NCBI GenBank assembly: GCA_019637225.1
Contig: JAHBWC010000023.1
Span: 1 to 64,000, forward strand
Length of the DNA stretch: 64,000 nt
Reading direction: 5' to 3'
DNA from: Labilithrix sp.
Lineage (GTDB): Bacteria > Myxococcota_A > Polyangia > Polyangiales > Polyangiaceae
The notes below the pieces were generated by a model. It was given only the letters and a program-made list of their open reading frames with translations, was not told the DNA's origin and did no database searches. Position numbers and translations under genes: made by a program. Shown in pieces: positions 23,304 to 31,507 of the stretch (position 1 is the first letter of the stretch; each line of letters opens with the position of its first letter).

Positions 23304-25301
23304 TCAGGGCGCGCAGAGATCGGCGTACGTGCCGCCCGTGCAGCCGCTCTGCTCGGGGAACCTGCAGGCTCCGCCGGGGCAGAAGCTCTTGCCCTGGCCC
23401 GTCCGGAGGAAGGTGTCGAGCTGATCGTCCGAGGCCTGGAGCTTGCGAATCATGCCGTGCGGATCCTCGCAGTGGCTCATCGGCACGTTGCAGAGCGGCT
23501 CGTCGGGCAGCCCGAAGTCGTACTCGACGTAGACCGACCCGCCCTGCGTCTCGGGCACCTTCTCGAGGCCGAAGACGTCGCGGAGCCCCGTGTCGAGGTG
23601 CTTCGCGCCCACGGCCCGCGCCATCACGTGCGCGCCGAACGTCGTGACCTGATGATCGCCGAGCGCCGCGCTCATGAGGACGGCGTGCGCCGGCGTACCG
23701 GGCAGGCCGCCCCCGAGGTACTTCGTCCAGCCGTTCGGCTCCACGCGATCCCAGAGCATCTGGGTCAACGCGAGCACGAGCTGCTGGTCGCGCGTGTCGG
23801 GGTACGTGCCGCGGAGCACGAGGAAGAACGGCGCGAAGTCGACGCTGCGGTTCAGGAGGAAGCCGTAGGGCTGGCCCATCACGCTGAGCACGCCGCGCTC
23901 GACGTCGGTCGACGCGGACATGTAGACGCCGCCGGCGATGCCGCCCTGGCTGATGCCGTGGTAGTAGCGCTGCGTCGGGTCGATGTACGCGCCGAAGCGC
24001 GGGTCCTTCGCGAAGCCGCGGCTCATCATGCGCATCGCGAGGAGCCAGTTCAGCATCCCCTGGTGCATGCGATCGAACATCGTCGAGATCCCCTGGAGCT
24101 GCCCGCTCGAGAGGACGTTCGCGATGTGTCCCGAGTCGTCGTCGGACATGCCCACGAGGTCGAGCGCGAAGATGACGTAGTTCTTCTCCGAGACGAGCTT
24201 CCGGAAGTTCGCCGCTTCGATCTGATCGCGCGTGCCGAGCAAGCCGTGCCCGTACTGGAGGAGCGGCGCGGGCTTCGTGAGCGCGCTCTTCGGGATGATG
24301 ACCTTGAACGGCACCTCGTACGTCGGACGCGCGGGGTTCGGATCGGGCATCCCGTCGGGACCGAAGACGAGGCTCGCTCCGGGCTCGGGCTTGTCGAGGT
24401 AGAGCGGGACGGTCATCCGGCCGCTGATGCGGTAGGCGACGAGCTCGGGCTCCCAGTTCTCGTCGACGGTTTCGATGACGTACGCCGGGCCGCCCTCTCC
24501 CGCTTGCGCGAGCGCCTCGTCGCGCATGTGGAGGAGCCAGCCCGTCACGTTCTCGCGGCTCGCGGTCGTGAAGTCCCAGGCGAGCTGGAGCGAATCGCGC
24601 GCGACGCCGGATCCGGCGAGGCGCTGGAAGATGTCCTCGTAGAGGCCGCGGCGCGCGTCGACGGACGGCTCGCTCGAGGCGACCGAGTCCCGGAGCGCCT
24701 TGAAGGCGGGCGTCGGCGCGAGCTCGCCGGTTTCGCCGCGCACCTTGCGGATCGCGACGATGTAGCGCCGCGCGTCGGTCAGCGGGACCACGGGGCGGAG
24801 GATGAACGTGACCTTGTCCGGATCGGCCCGGCTCATGTCGAGCTCGGCGAAGTGCGGGACGCGCTGGCCGGTCTCGGTGTCGAGGATCACGGTCGGCGAG
24901 TCGGCCTCGAGCGAGCGTGGGAGCGTCGTGAGCGACGGGAGCCCCTCGAGGGTCGCGCCGGGCAGGTGCGTAAGGATGCCGGTGCCGGCGCCGAAGCCGT
25001 CGCTCTTCGCCCACGGCGCGGCGCTGCTCTTCTGACCGCTCAGGGCCACAGGCAAGGCGTCGTCGTCGATCTGGACGCGGCGCCCCGTCGGCGTGTCGGC
25101 GGCGTCGACGGTCCAGACGTTCGAGGGGAAGGGGAACCCGCACTGCGTCGGCACGAGCGGATCGCACGTCAGGTGCGTCCACTCGACCTTCGGCTCGAAC
25201 GGGCCGACCTTCGCCTCCGAGGGCTCGGAGCTGTTGCATCCAGGGCCGAGCGCGGCGAGCGCCGCGCCGAGGAACGACAGGAGGAGAGGACGGAGACTCA
25301 T
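23304..25301 (-). CDS. Large lipoprotein, alpha/beta-hydrolase-like
   Basis: The 665-residue protein has a lipoprotein signal ('LAALGPGCNSS') and a conserved N-terminal region ('CDPLVPTQCGFPFPSNVWT') that I have seen in uncharacterised myxobacterial lipoproteins. In the middle 'LLQYGHGLLGT' resembles an oxyanion-hole strand and 'YYHGISQGGIAGGVYM' fits a nucleophile elbow (G-x-S-x-G), so an esterase- or peptidase-type alpha/beta hydrolase core is plausible. The C-terminal 40 residues are Cys-rich and may form disulfides. It acts in the envelope; the substrate is unknown. The start is the ATG at 25301. Confidence 0.72.
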   Translation of the reverse strand: MSLRPLLLSFLGAALAALGPGCNSSEPSEAKVGPFEPKVEWTHLTCDPLVPTQCGFPFPSNVWTVDAADTPTGRRVQIDDDALPVALSGQKSSAAPWAKSDGFGAGTGILTHLPGATLEGLPSLTTLPRSLEADSPTVILDTETGQRVPHFAELDMSRADPDKVTFILRPVVPLTDARRYIVAIRKVRGETGELAPTPAFKALRDSVASSEPSVDARRGLYEDIFQRLAGSGVARDSLQLAWDFTTASRENVTGWLLHMRDEALAQAGEGGPAYVIETVDENWEPELVAYRISGRMTVPLYLDKPEPGASLVFGPDGMPDPNPARPTYEVPFKVIIPKSALTKPAPLLQYGHGLLGTRDQIEAANFRKLVSEKNYVIFALDLVGMSDDDSGHIANVLSSGQLQGISTMFDRMHQGMLNWLLAMRMMSRGFAKDPRFGAYIDPTQRYYHGISQGGIAGGVYMSASTDVERGVLSVMGQPYGFLLNRSVDFAPFFLVLRGTYPDTRDQQLVLALTQMLWDRVEPNGWTKYLGGGLPGTPAHAVLMSAALGDHQVTTFGAHVMARAVGAKHLDTGLRDVFGLEKVPETQGGSVYVEYDFGLPDEPLCNVPMSHCEDPHGMIRKLQASDDQLDTFLRTGQGKSFCPGGACRFPEQSGCTGGTYADLCAP

Positions 25302-25437
25302 CGCCGGCGGGGATAGCACCTCGCGGGCGCCCGCCGCGTCTCACGTGCGCCGCGCTCGGCTCCTCCGGCGACCGCGCGCGCCGCACCTGGATCGCCCTAG
25401 ATGGACAAGCGACGGGCCAGGTAACCAGGGCGAGACC

Positions 25438-25450
25438 TTTACACTGTAAA
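25438..25450. promoter_or_regulatory. 13-base palindrome upstream of the cytolysin-like gene
   Basis: TTTACA-C-TGTAAA is a perfect palindrome inside the only AT-rich patch of this interval, 58 bases before the cytolysin start. Such a site could be a repressor or activator operator, or overlap the promoter. It stands out because the flanking DNA is very GC-rich. It is also 136 bases upstream of the divergent lipoprotein gene start. Confidence 0.5.
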
Positions 25451-25508
25451 ATTATCCCGGAGATTCACGCGACGGGCCCGCGGCACGGCGGTTGCGACTC
25501 GTCCGCGC

Positions 25509-27140
25509 ATGGCGCAGACACTCGCTCGGGTCGGCTCGCTCGCTCTCGTGACGCTCCTCGTGGCCTGCGGGGGCGGCGACGACACCGATCCCGCGCCTCA
25601 CGCGGTCGCTTCGTCCAGCGAGCCCGATCAGAGCGAGCTCCGCGATCTGATCCGCAGCGCGAGCGCGCCGCCGACGCCCGCCGAGCAGGCGCCGACGGAG
25701 ACGGGCGCGGAGACGCAGATCAAGACCGAGAACGGGGCCGTGCAGGAGTGCGTCTACAAGCGGTTCACCGGCACGGCGCTCTACGAGACGCTCGTGTCGT
25801 TCGACCCGAACGCCGACTCGATCTGGCCGGGCGCGATCACGCAGACGCGGACGCTGCCGCAAGGCCTCGCCGCGCCGATCGGCCTCGCGCGCCGTCCCGG
25901 CACGATCACGATCGGCGACGCCAGCATCGCGGGCGGCAAGCACAGCCGGACGCTCGAGAACCCGAGCCTCGCGTCGACGCGCGAGGCGGTCGCCGAGGTC
26001 CTCGCGCAGGACGGGGTGCGCCTGGCCGCCAAGAGCAACTACCTCGCCGAGACGGCGTACTCGATGAACGAGGCGAGCCTGAAGATCGGCGTCGACGTGA
26101 GCTGGATGAACGGCAGCGTGAAGGCGAACTTCGCGGGTAGCTGGCTCTCGAAGAAGACGACGATGGTCGTGCGCTTCGTGCAGGCCTACTACACGGTCTC
26201 GTTCGAGGCGCCGCCGTCGCCGGAGAAGGTCTTCGGGCCGAAGGTCACAGCGGACGACGCGCGGCCGTACATGGGTCCGGGCAACCCGCCGGCGTTCGTG
26301 TCGAGCGTCACCTACGGGCGCATGCTCGTGATGAAGATCGAGAGCGACGAGAGCGAGCGCGACCTCCGCGCCGCGCTCGACGTCGCGTTCTCGAAGGGCA
26401 CCGTCTCCGTCGACGCTCGCTCGAAGGACGTCCTCAAGAACAGCACCTTCTCGGTCTTCGTCCTCGGCGGCTCGCCCGACGACGCCGCGCGCATCCAGGC
26501 GGCGACCGCCGAGGATCGCGCCGGCGCGCTCGCGGCGTACATCGAGAAGGGCGCGAACTTCGATCCGGCGTCGCCGGGCGTCGCGATCTCGTACACGGTG
26601 CGCCGGCTCGCCGACAACGAGACCATCAAGGTCGCCTCGACGATCGACTACCAGGTCCCGGTGTGCACGCCGGCGGCCGTCAACGTGGAGGTCGACCTCA
26701 AGCGCCTGTTCATCCGCCGCGACGGCAAGGCGGGCGGCTCGACGACCGGCGAGTACGAGCTCTGGCTCGAGGCGTCCGGCTCCGCGGGCGGGGCGCTGCC
26801 TCCGACGCCGGGCGAGGAGGACACGAGCCGCCGCGAGATCCTCGCGAAGGGGACGAGCGCCATCGACGACGGCTCGGCGATCGCGCTCGGCCTGAAGCAG
26901 TTCGTCCGGGTGAACAGCCAGCAAGGCGCGACCGTCACGCTCGGCGGTCGCCTGCGGAGCGAGGCGAAGGGCAAGCAGTGCGAGGTGACGCGCACCCACG
27001 CCTACCGCTTCAACCCGAAGACTGGCGCGGGCGAGTGGACCAACACCGGCGACAACGTCCTCAACTGCGCCGCGAAGGACTCCTCGTTCCTCGGGAACAA
27101 CTCGCTCGACGTCGACCTCGAGTACGCGTTCACGCCCTGA
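25509..27140 (+). CDS. Thiol-activated-cytolysin-like (CDC-like) lipoprotein
   Basis: The 543-residue protein has a lipoprotein signal with lipidation site C20 ('VTLLVAC'). From about residue 75 to 385 it follows the core of cholesterol-dependent cytolysins: 'SLKIGVDVSW' (190), 'QAYYTVSFEAP' (about 225), 'KVTADDARPYMG', 'FVSSVTYGRMLVMKIES', 'VFVLGGSPDDAARI' (about 315) and 'SPGVAISYTVRRL'. The last 155 residues are a separate beta-rich domain at the place of domain 4, but the Trp-rich undecapeptide is absent, as reported for CDC-like proteins. It may be a pore-forming protein that does not use cholesterol. It stands alone and ends in an 11-base convergent overlap with the DUF488 gene. No good ribosome site precedes the ATG. 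Confidence 0.82.
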   Translation: MAQTLARVGSLALVTLLVACGGGDDTDPAPHAVASSSEPDQSELRDLIRSASAPPTPAEQAPTETGAETQIKTENGAVQECVYKRFTGTALYETLVSFDPNADSIWPGAITQTRTLPQGLAAPIGLARRPGTITIGDASIAGGKHSRTLENPSLASTREAVAEVLAQDGVRLAAKSNYLAETAYSMNEASLKIGVDVSWMNGSVKANFAGSWLSKKTTMVVRFVQAYYTVSFEAPPSPEKVFGPKVTADDARPYMGPGNPPAFVSSVTYGRMLVMKIESDESERDLRAALDVAFSKGTVSVDARSKDVLKNSTFSVFVLGGSPDDAARIQAATAEDRAGALAAYIEKGANFDPASPGVAISYTVRRLADNETIKVASTIDYQVPVCTPAAVNVEVDLKRLFIRRDGKAGGSTTGEYELWLEASGSAGGALPPTPGEEDTSRREILAKGTSAIDDGSAIALGLKQFVRVNSQQGATVTLGGRLRSEAKGKQCEVTRTHAYRFNPKTGAGEWTNTGDNVLNCAAKDSSFLGNNSLDVDLEYAFTP

Positions 27141-27507
27141 TGCGGGGAGGCCGCTCGCCCACGCGCGCGATGGCCGCGGCGAGGACGACCGCGTTGTTGT
27201 GCTCCTCGTCCTTCGCGGCGTAGAGGAGCGTGACCCTGCCGCGCGCGGCGCGACGGGCGAGCTCCTCGACGAGGGCGCGGCTCGGAGAGCGCTCGAGCTC
27301 GCGCAGGTAGCGCCTCCGGAACTCGGCGAAGCGGCGCGGCTCGTGACCGAACCATCGCCGGAGCGCGTCGCTCGGAGCGAGCTCGGCGAGCCAGGCGTCG
27401 AGCCGCGCGTCTTCCTTCTTCACCCCGCGCGGCCAGAGGCGGTCGACGAGCACACGCTCTCCGTCGGTCGGGCTCGGGGGTTCGTAGACGCGCTTGATGC
27501 GGAGCAT
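27130..27507 (-). CDS. DUF488 family protein
   Basis: The 125-residue protein matches the short bacterial DUF488 family: it opens with 'LRIKRVYEPP', has the core 'VLVDRLWPRGVKKEDA', 'WLAELAPS', 'LRRWFGHEP' and the end 'VTLLYAAKDEEHNNAVVL'. The function is unknown. The start ATG at 27507 precedes the conserved Ile-Lys-Arg-Val-Tyr; a longer frame adds nine unconserved residues. It overlaps the cytolysin-like gene tail to tail by 11 bases. Confidence 0.92.
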   Translation of the reverse strand: MLRIKRVYEPPSPTDGERVLVDRLWPRGVKKEDARLDAWLAELAPSDALRRWFGHEPRRFAEFRRRYLRELERSPSRALVEELARRAARGRVTLLYAAKDEEHNNAVVLAAAIARVGERPPRIRA

Positions 27508-27623
27508 GGGACGCGGCTCAAGGACCCTCTTCATGGATCGTGCGGCCGGCGCGCGCGAGCTCCGCCCGCCGGCTCTTCGGCCTGGGCTATACTCGAAGAG
27601 CTCGACCTGCCTGGAGCGATGTC

Positions 27624-28309
27624 GTGAACGACAAGCCCCCTTTTATTTCGGTGCAGACCCGGTTTCGGCAAAGGCTCGTGCAAGTCGAGCCGGCGCGTCG
27701 GGACCACTGGGCCAATCAGCTGCTCGGCGTGGGCGAGGTCCCCGACGATGCGTGCGACCTCCCGCGCGGCTGTGCACCGTACCTTCCGAGCTCCGTCGAC
27801 GTCGTCTTGCGCACCATCGAACGAGCCGCCGTCACCTCCGGCGACGTCTTCGTCGACGTCGGTTCCGGACTCGGCCGAGCGCTGATGTTGGTGAATCTCT
27901 TGACCGGTGCCGGAGCCATTGGATTGGAGATCCAAGCGGGCATCGCGGGGCAGGCCAGAGCATGGCGGAGCGCTTGCGTCTCGAGCGCGTGGCCACCGTT
28001 CACGGCGACGCCGCGGACCTCGTCCGCTACATGACGCTCGGCACCGTCTTTTTCTTCTACTGCCCCTTCGGCGGGGAGCGCCTCGCGCGCGTGATGGATG
28101 CCCTCCGACCGCTCGCACGCGTGCGACCGCTCCGTCTGTGCTTCGTGGACATGCCGCCACCCGACCTGCCGTGGCTCGCCGAAGATCCGACGCCGCCCGG
28201 CGGCTTCGATCCGGTCGTCCTCCGTCGAACGCAGCTCCACAGCGATACGGGCGCTCGCGCCGCGGCCTTCAACGCCGCGACCCTCTCGCAGCTGGCGTCC
28301 AACGCCTGA
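27624..28309 (+). pseudogene. SAM-dependent methyltransferase split by a one-base frameshift
   Basis: Two frames together encode one methyltransferase of about 228 residues. The first (from GTG 27624, with GGAG upstream) contains SAM motif I 'VFVDVGSGLGRALML' and runs to 'GLEIQAGIAGQARA'. The second continues with 'MAERLRLERVATVHGDA' and 'FFYCPFGGERLARVMDAL' to 28309. Adding one base between 27961 and 27962 restores an uninterrupted protein, so this looks like a single-base deletion. It could be a recent inactivation or a sequencing error. A TATACT hexamer at 27588-27593 might be its -10 box. The substrate is unknown. Confidence 0.75.
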
Positions 28310-28397
28310 GGGCGCGGCTCCCGCTTCGCGGCGCAAGCGACCGAGGCGCACGGAGCGCTTTCGCCGGACGCCCCCAGCGCCGATACTACGGCGACCG

Positions 28398-29123
28398 ATG
28401 GGGACCTGGGGCACCGCGCTCTACTCGGACGATCTCGCGGCAGATGTTCGGAACGACCTGCGCGACCTGATCGGGGACGGGCTGACGGTCGAAGCTGCCG
28501 TCGAGCAGCTCATGCGTGAGTACGACGTCGACTCGGACGAGACTGGAGTCTTCTGGTTGGCCGTCGCGGATACGGCATGGCGTCTTGGTCGTCCGCACGC
28601 GAAGGCGAGGGACGAGGCGCTTCGCATCATCGAGAGCGAGTCGGATCTCTCTCGCTGGGAGAACGCCGCAGACCGCCGAAAACGCGAAGCTGTTCTTCGT
28701 AAGCTCGCCGACGAGCTCCGTTCCCCGGCGCCATCCCCGAAGCGAGTCGCCAGGCCATATCGGGCGGCGAACGACTGGTCCGTCGGCGAGGTCGTGTCGT
28801 ACCGGCTTGCGTCTGGTCGGTGGACCGCGTTCCGCGTCATCGGTCACCACACGGACAAGGGAGGGCGCTCCGCGATCTGCGAGCCGCTCGACTGGATCGG
28901 AGATGCGCCGGCGAGAGAGAGCGACGTCTCGCGGAGACGCGTTCGCCGTTCGCTAGGTTCATGGGATGAGTCGCAATTTCTTTTCGGCGAGCGTCGACTC
29001 GACGGTTCACGACTCGTGCGCACCGGCATATCGTCGACGCCGCAACAGACCCCGCGACGCTTTCTCGTGTTCGTTGCGCCTCATGGCGACAGACTGCTTG
29101 CCGAGGTCTTCGGACTCGAGTGA
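28398..29123 (+). CDS. MGTWG-type uncharacterised protein
   Basis: The 241-residue protein opens with 'MGTWGTALYSDDLAADVRND', a start shared by a broad uncharacterised family (DUF4259-like from memory). The first 120 residues are helical and acidic, with 'GVFWLAVADTAWRLGR'. The second half, after a 'SPAPSPKRVARPYRAAND' linker, looks like a small beta-barrel ('WSVGEVVSYRLASGRW', 'FRVIGHHTDKGGR'). Codon choice is less GC-biased than in the housekeeping genes nearby, which fits an accessory gene. No catalytic motif is seen. Confidence 0.78.
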   Translation: MGTWGTALYSDDLAADVRNDLRDLIGDGLTVEAAVEQLMREYDVDSDETGVFWLAVADTAWRLGRPHAKARDEALRIIESESDLSRWENAADRRKREAVLRKLADELRSPAPSPKRVARPYRAANDWSVGEVVSYRLASGRWTAFRVIGHHTDKGGRSAICEPLDWIGDAPARESDVSRRRVRRSLGSWDESQFLFGERRLDGSRLVRTGISSTPQQTPRRFLVFVAPHGDRLLAEVFGLE

Positions 29124-29461
29124 TGCGTGCCCGCGCGACGTTGAGGCGCCTGCGCATAGCCTCGAAGCAGCAACGCCGAGCCGATCGGTCACCAAGCGCT
29201 GCGATGGACGCAGAGGTCTCGAAGTTCCGGCATCGCCCCACGCCAGCAACCAACCAACCCGTTACGGAGGCGCACTCGAACGCTCTCGCCGCCACGCCGG
29301 GCTGGTGCCGGAACTGGGCGCGGAACGCGTCTCACGATCGGCGTAGCCAGCGGTCAATGCTCGACACCGCGTTCGTTCGTCCGGTCTCCTCGGTGGACAC
29401 CCTCGACAGGCAGCCGTTGCTTCCGTAGAGGCAGCCGTTGCTTCCGGGCGAGTGCAGCTCG
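29124..29461. other. Non-coding gap with an 18-base direct repeat
   Basis: I see no credible gene in these 338 bases. They hold an exact direct repeat of 18 bases, AGGCAGCCGTTGCTTCCG, at 29408-29425 and 29429-29446 (period 21), close to the 3' end of the cupin gene. The composition is lower in GC than the flanks. Nothing else is recognisable. Confidence 0.55.
29408..29446. repeat. 18-base tandem direct repeat, period 21
   Basis: Two identical 18-base copies are separated by 3 bases just downstream of the minus-strand cupin gene (stop at 29462). A recent slippage duplication in non-coding DNA is the simplest explanation. Confidence 0.8.
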
Positions 29462-29815
29462 TCAGCGCTCGTTCGCTCGCTCTGCCCTCTTGCCGCCGAA
29501 GACGTGCATGGTTCGCGTTCCGGCGACCACCTCCATCGACTGACGCGTTCCCTTCGGGATGTGCAGCTCATGACCGGCGGCGAGCTCGACGCGTCGCCCT
29601 TCGAGGATGGCGGTGCATCGCCCCTCGATGACGAGGACGTATTCGTCGAAGTCGTGGGAGTGCTCCTTCGAGATGCGGTCCGCCTTGCACGTCCAAAGGG
29701 CGACCTGGCTTCCGTCGGCACCGTCGAAGACGTGGCCCTCGATGTCATCCGTGAACTGCGACGACCGAGCGATGCGGTTCAGCGGGTTGCGTACGAACGC
29801 GGGGAAGTCGGGCAT
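29462..29815 (-). CDS. Small cupin-domain protein
   Basis: The 117-residue protein is a single cupin barrel. Motif 1 appears as 'KEHSHDFDEYVLVIEGRC' (two His and a Glu as metal ligands) and motif 2 as 'AAGHELHIPKGTRQSMEVV'. It could be a small metal-dependent enzyme or a sugar- or metabolite-binding protein; the substrate cannot be told. The start is ATG 29815; an in-frame GTG at 29836 would add seven residues. Confidence 0.85.
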   Translation of the reverse strand: MPDFPAFVRNPLNRIARSSQFTDDIEGHVFDGADGSQVALWTCKADRISKEHSHDFDEYVLVIEGRCTAILEGRRVELAAGHELHIPKGTRQSMEVVAGTRTMHVFGGKRAERANER

Positions 29816-29914
29816 GGACGGTTCGTCCCATATCACGTCGCGCCGAACGCTCCAGGAAGGGGCCGAGCGGAGCGGAGCCTTCTTGTTCTTTGCGAACGCC
29901 TCGGAGGACGGACG

Positions 29915-30187
29915 CTACCCAGGTAGCCGCGTGCGCTCGCGGTGCTTGCACCCAGGCCAGCAGCAGGGTCGGCGCTGGCCTTCTTCCAGCTCCTCTTGGG
30001 TCCTGCGAATGCGGCGCTCTCGCGTCGTGGCCTGCTTCGCGTCCTCGACCCAGCAGATGAACTCGTTGCGTGCCAAGGGCGAGATGTCCCTCCAGGCAGC
30101 GAGCGCCGTGGAGCTCGCGATGAGCGCCTCGCGCAGGTCTACGGGGAGCTTGTGCACCACCCCACCGGGTACGCGGGTCTTGGTCAC
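29915..30187 (-). CDS. YdeI/OmpD-associated family protein
   Basis: The protein shows the C-terminal signature of the YdeI/OmdA family: 'HKLPVDLREAL', 'WRDISPLARNEFICWVEDAK', 'RERRIRRTQEELEEGQRRP' and 'CCWPGC'. E. coli YdeI is linked to envelope stress and antimicrobial-peptide resistance. Here the domain stands alone, about 90 residues from GTG 30187; the frame is open to GTG 30304, which would add 39 residues without family similarity. Either this is a short variant or the N-terminal region has degenerated. The cupin gene lies 99 bases downstream on the same strand. Confidence 0.75.
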   Translation of the reverse strand: MTKTRVPGGVVHKLPVDLREALIASSTALAAWRDISPLARNEFICWVEDAKQATTRERRIRRTQEELEEGQRRPCCWPGCKHRERTRLPG

Positions 30188-30373
30188 GGAGTGAGTAGGA
30201 GCGCAAGCGCCGTCGGCGGTCAAGCCATTCACTCGCCGCGCGTAGGTCTCGATGCTGGGTCCGTCGCGGCGCTGGCATAGATGGCGGGCGCTCTGCGTCG
30301 TCACCTACCGCTGCCTTGACGACTACCGCTGCCGCGACGACAACTACTCTTGCCCAACGGATCGTGAGGAAGA

Positions 30374-30390
30374 ACGTGCATGATGCACGT
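30374..30390. promoter_or_regulatory. 17-base palindrome, candidate operator of the nucleotidyltransferase module
   Basis: ACGTGCAT-G-ATGCACGT is a perfect palindrome with 8-base arms, about 60 bases upstream of the predicted -35 box of the two-gene module. Toxin-antitoxin operons often carry such a site for autoregulation. The binding protein is unknown; the 61-residue first gene product is a possible candidate. Confidence 0.5.
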
Positions 30391-30450
30391 AAACGCGGCC
30401 GGCCGCTGAGATCAAGAGGCCGAGATCAGGCGTCGCGCCGGCGCTGCCGT

Positions 30451-30479
30451 TTGCGCCCTGCCCGGACAGCGCGTACTTT
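30451..30479 (+). promoter_or_regulatory. Candidate sigma70-type promoter, possibly giving a leaderless mRNA
   Basis: TTGCGC (30451-30456) and TACTTT (30474-30479) are separated by exactly 17 bases. Transcription would begin about at 30486, which is the ATG of the first gene, so the mRNA may be leaderless; no ribosome site is seen before that ATG, which agrees. Confidence 0.45.
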
Positions 30480-30485
30480 TCCCTC

Positions 30486-30671
30486 ATGGCGAATGAGCCG
30501 GAGCGTCTCGATCCCGAGGAGCGTGCCCGCGAGAAGCAGCGGTCTCGTGAGGAGGACGCTCACGCGATCGCCTCGGGCGCGAAGAGCCGTGAAGAGCTCA
30601 GCCGGGAGAACGGCCACTTCGTCTTTCGGAAGGTCCGCGTGAGTCTCCGCGGCGCGAAGCCGCTCGAGTGA
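30486..30671 (+). CDS. Small charged protein, candidate antitoxin or partner
   Basis: The 61-residue protein is very hydrophilic and rich in Glu, Arg and Ser ('DPEERAREKQRSREEDAHAI', 'GAKSREELSRENGHFVF'), probably helical in its first 40 residues. I do not recognise a named family. Its stop overlaps the GTG start of the nucleotidyltransferase gene (GTGA, 4 bases), so the two are translationally coupled. The size, charge and order (small gene first) match toxin-antitoxin antitoxins; this is inference. Confidence 0.7.
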   Translation: MANEPERLDPEERAREKQRSREEDAHAIASGAKSREELSRENGHFVFRKVRVSLRGAKPLE

Positions 30672-31450
30672 CGGAGCTCTCGTATCTCGACGTCCGGCCT
30701 ATCCTCGAGAAGGTCGCGGACCTCGAGCGAGAGCTCGTCCTCGTCGGCGGTCAGGCGGTGAACTTCTGGGCGACATTCTACGAGGACCGCGTTCCGGCGC
30801 TCGCGGGCGAAGCGCCGTTTACGAGCAAGGACATCGACTTCTGCGGTGATCAGCGAGCAGTACGATCGTGCGCAGAACGTCTCGGTGGCCATGCACGTGT
30901 CGCCACCTTCGACGAGGCTACGCCGAACAGCGGCACGGTCGTCTTCGTCGACGCGGCTGGCGTCACGCGGACGCTGGACGTGGTGAGCGCGCCGTTCGGG
31001 CTCGACGCTCCCGAAGTGCACGCCACGGCACTCTCCGTCGAGATCCTCGACGACGGGGACTCGGGCCCTCGCTTCTTCGTGATGCACCCCGTGCTCTCCC
31101 TGGAGAGCCGCGTCCACAACGTCGTGGGGCTCCCCGCGTACTACGACAATGAGCAGGGCCTCCGGCAGCTTCGGGCGTCAATCCTCATCGCGCACGAGTT
31201 CCTCCGTGACGTCTTGGATGGCGGGATGGACGTCGATGTCGAGGAGCGCTCTCGTACGGTCCTCAAGTTGAACGAGCGCATCTTCCGCTTCTCCACGCGT
31301 GATCGCCACGCGAAGGAGCTCTATCGCGCGAAGGGCATCGATCCCGCGGAGGCGCTCCTCGATGACGAACGGCTGCCAGCGTCCTTTCGCACGACGCGGT
31401 GGGCTCAGATGCAGGAGCAGCTCACGCGACGAGGAGGGGCGCCGCGATAG
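30668..31450 (+). CDS. Nucleotidyltransferase-fold protein, candidate toxin
   Basis: The 260-residue protein has the polymerase-beta-type nucleotidyltransferase core: helix turn 'LVLVGGQAVNFWA' (GG motif) at about residues 25-37, metal-binding D55 and D57 in 'TSKDIDF', and a third acidic residue plausible in 'RTLDVVS'. The layout resembles AbiEii/MNT-type nucleotidyltransferases, which act as toxins by modifying tRNA 3' ends in known cases. The C-terminal half is helical. It is coupled to the small gene before it and lies just upstream of a tRNA-Gly gene on the opposite strand. The fold is well supported; the toxin role is inferred. Confidence 0.78.
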   Translation: MTELSYLDVRPILEKVADLERELVLVGGQAVNFWATFYEDRVPALAGEAPFTSKDIDFCGDQRAVRSCAERLGGHARVATFDEATPNSGTVVFVDAAGVTRTLDVVSAPFGLDAPEVHATALSVEILDDGDSGPRFFVMHPVLSLESRVHNVVGLPAYYDNEQGLRQLRASILIAHEFLRDVLDGGMDVDVEERSRTVLKLNERIFRFSTRDRHAKELYRAKGIDPAEALLDDERLPASFRTTRWAQMQEQLTRRGGAPR

Positions 31451-31507
31451 GGACCTCAGCCTGTCGGCGTCAGGAGGACGAGGCCCCTGGCTTTGCGCCG
31501 GGCGTTC

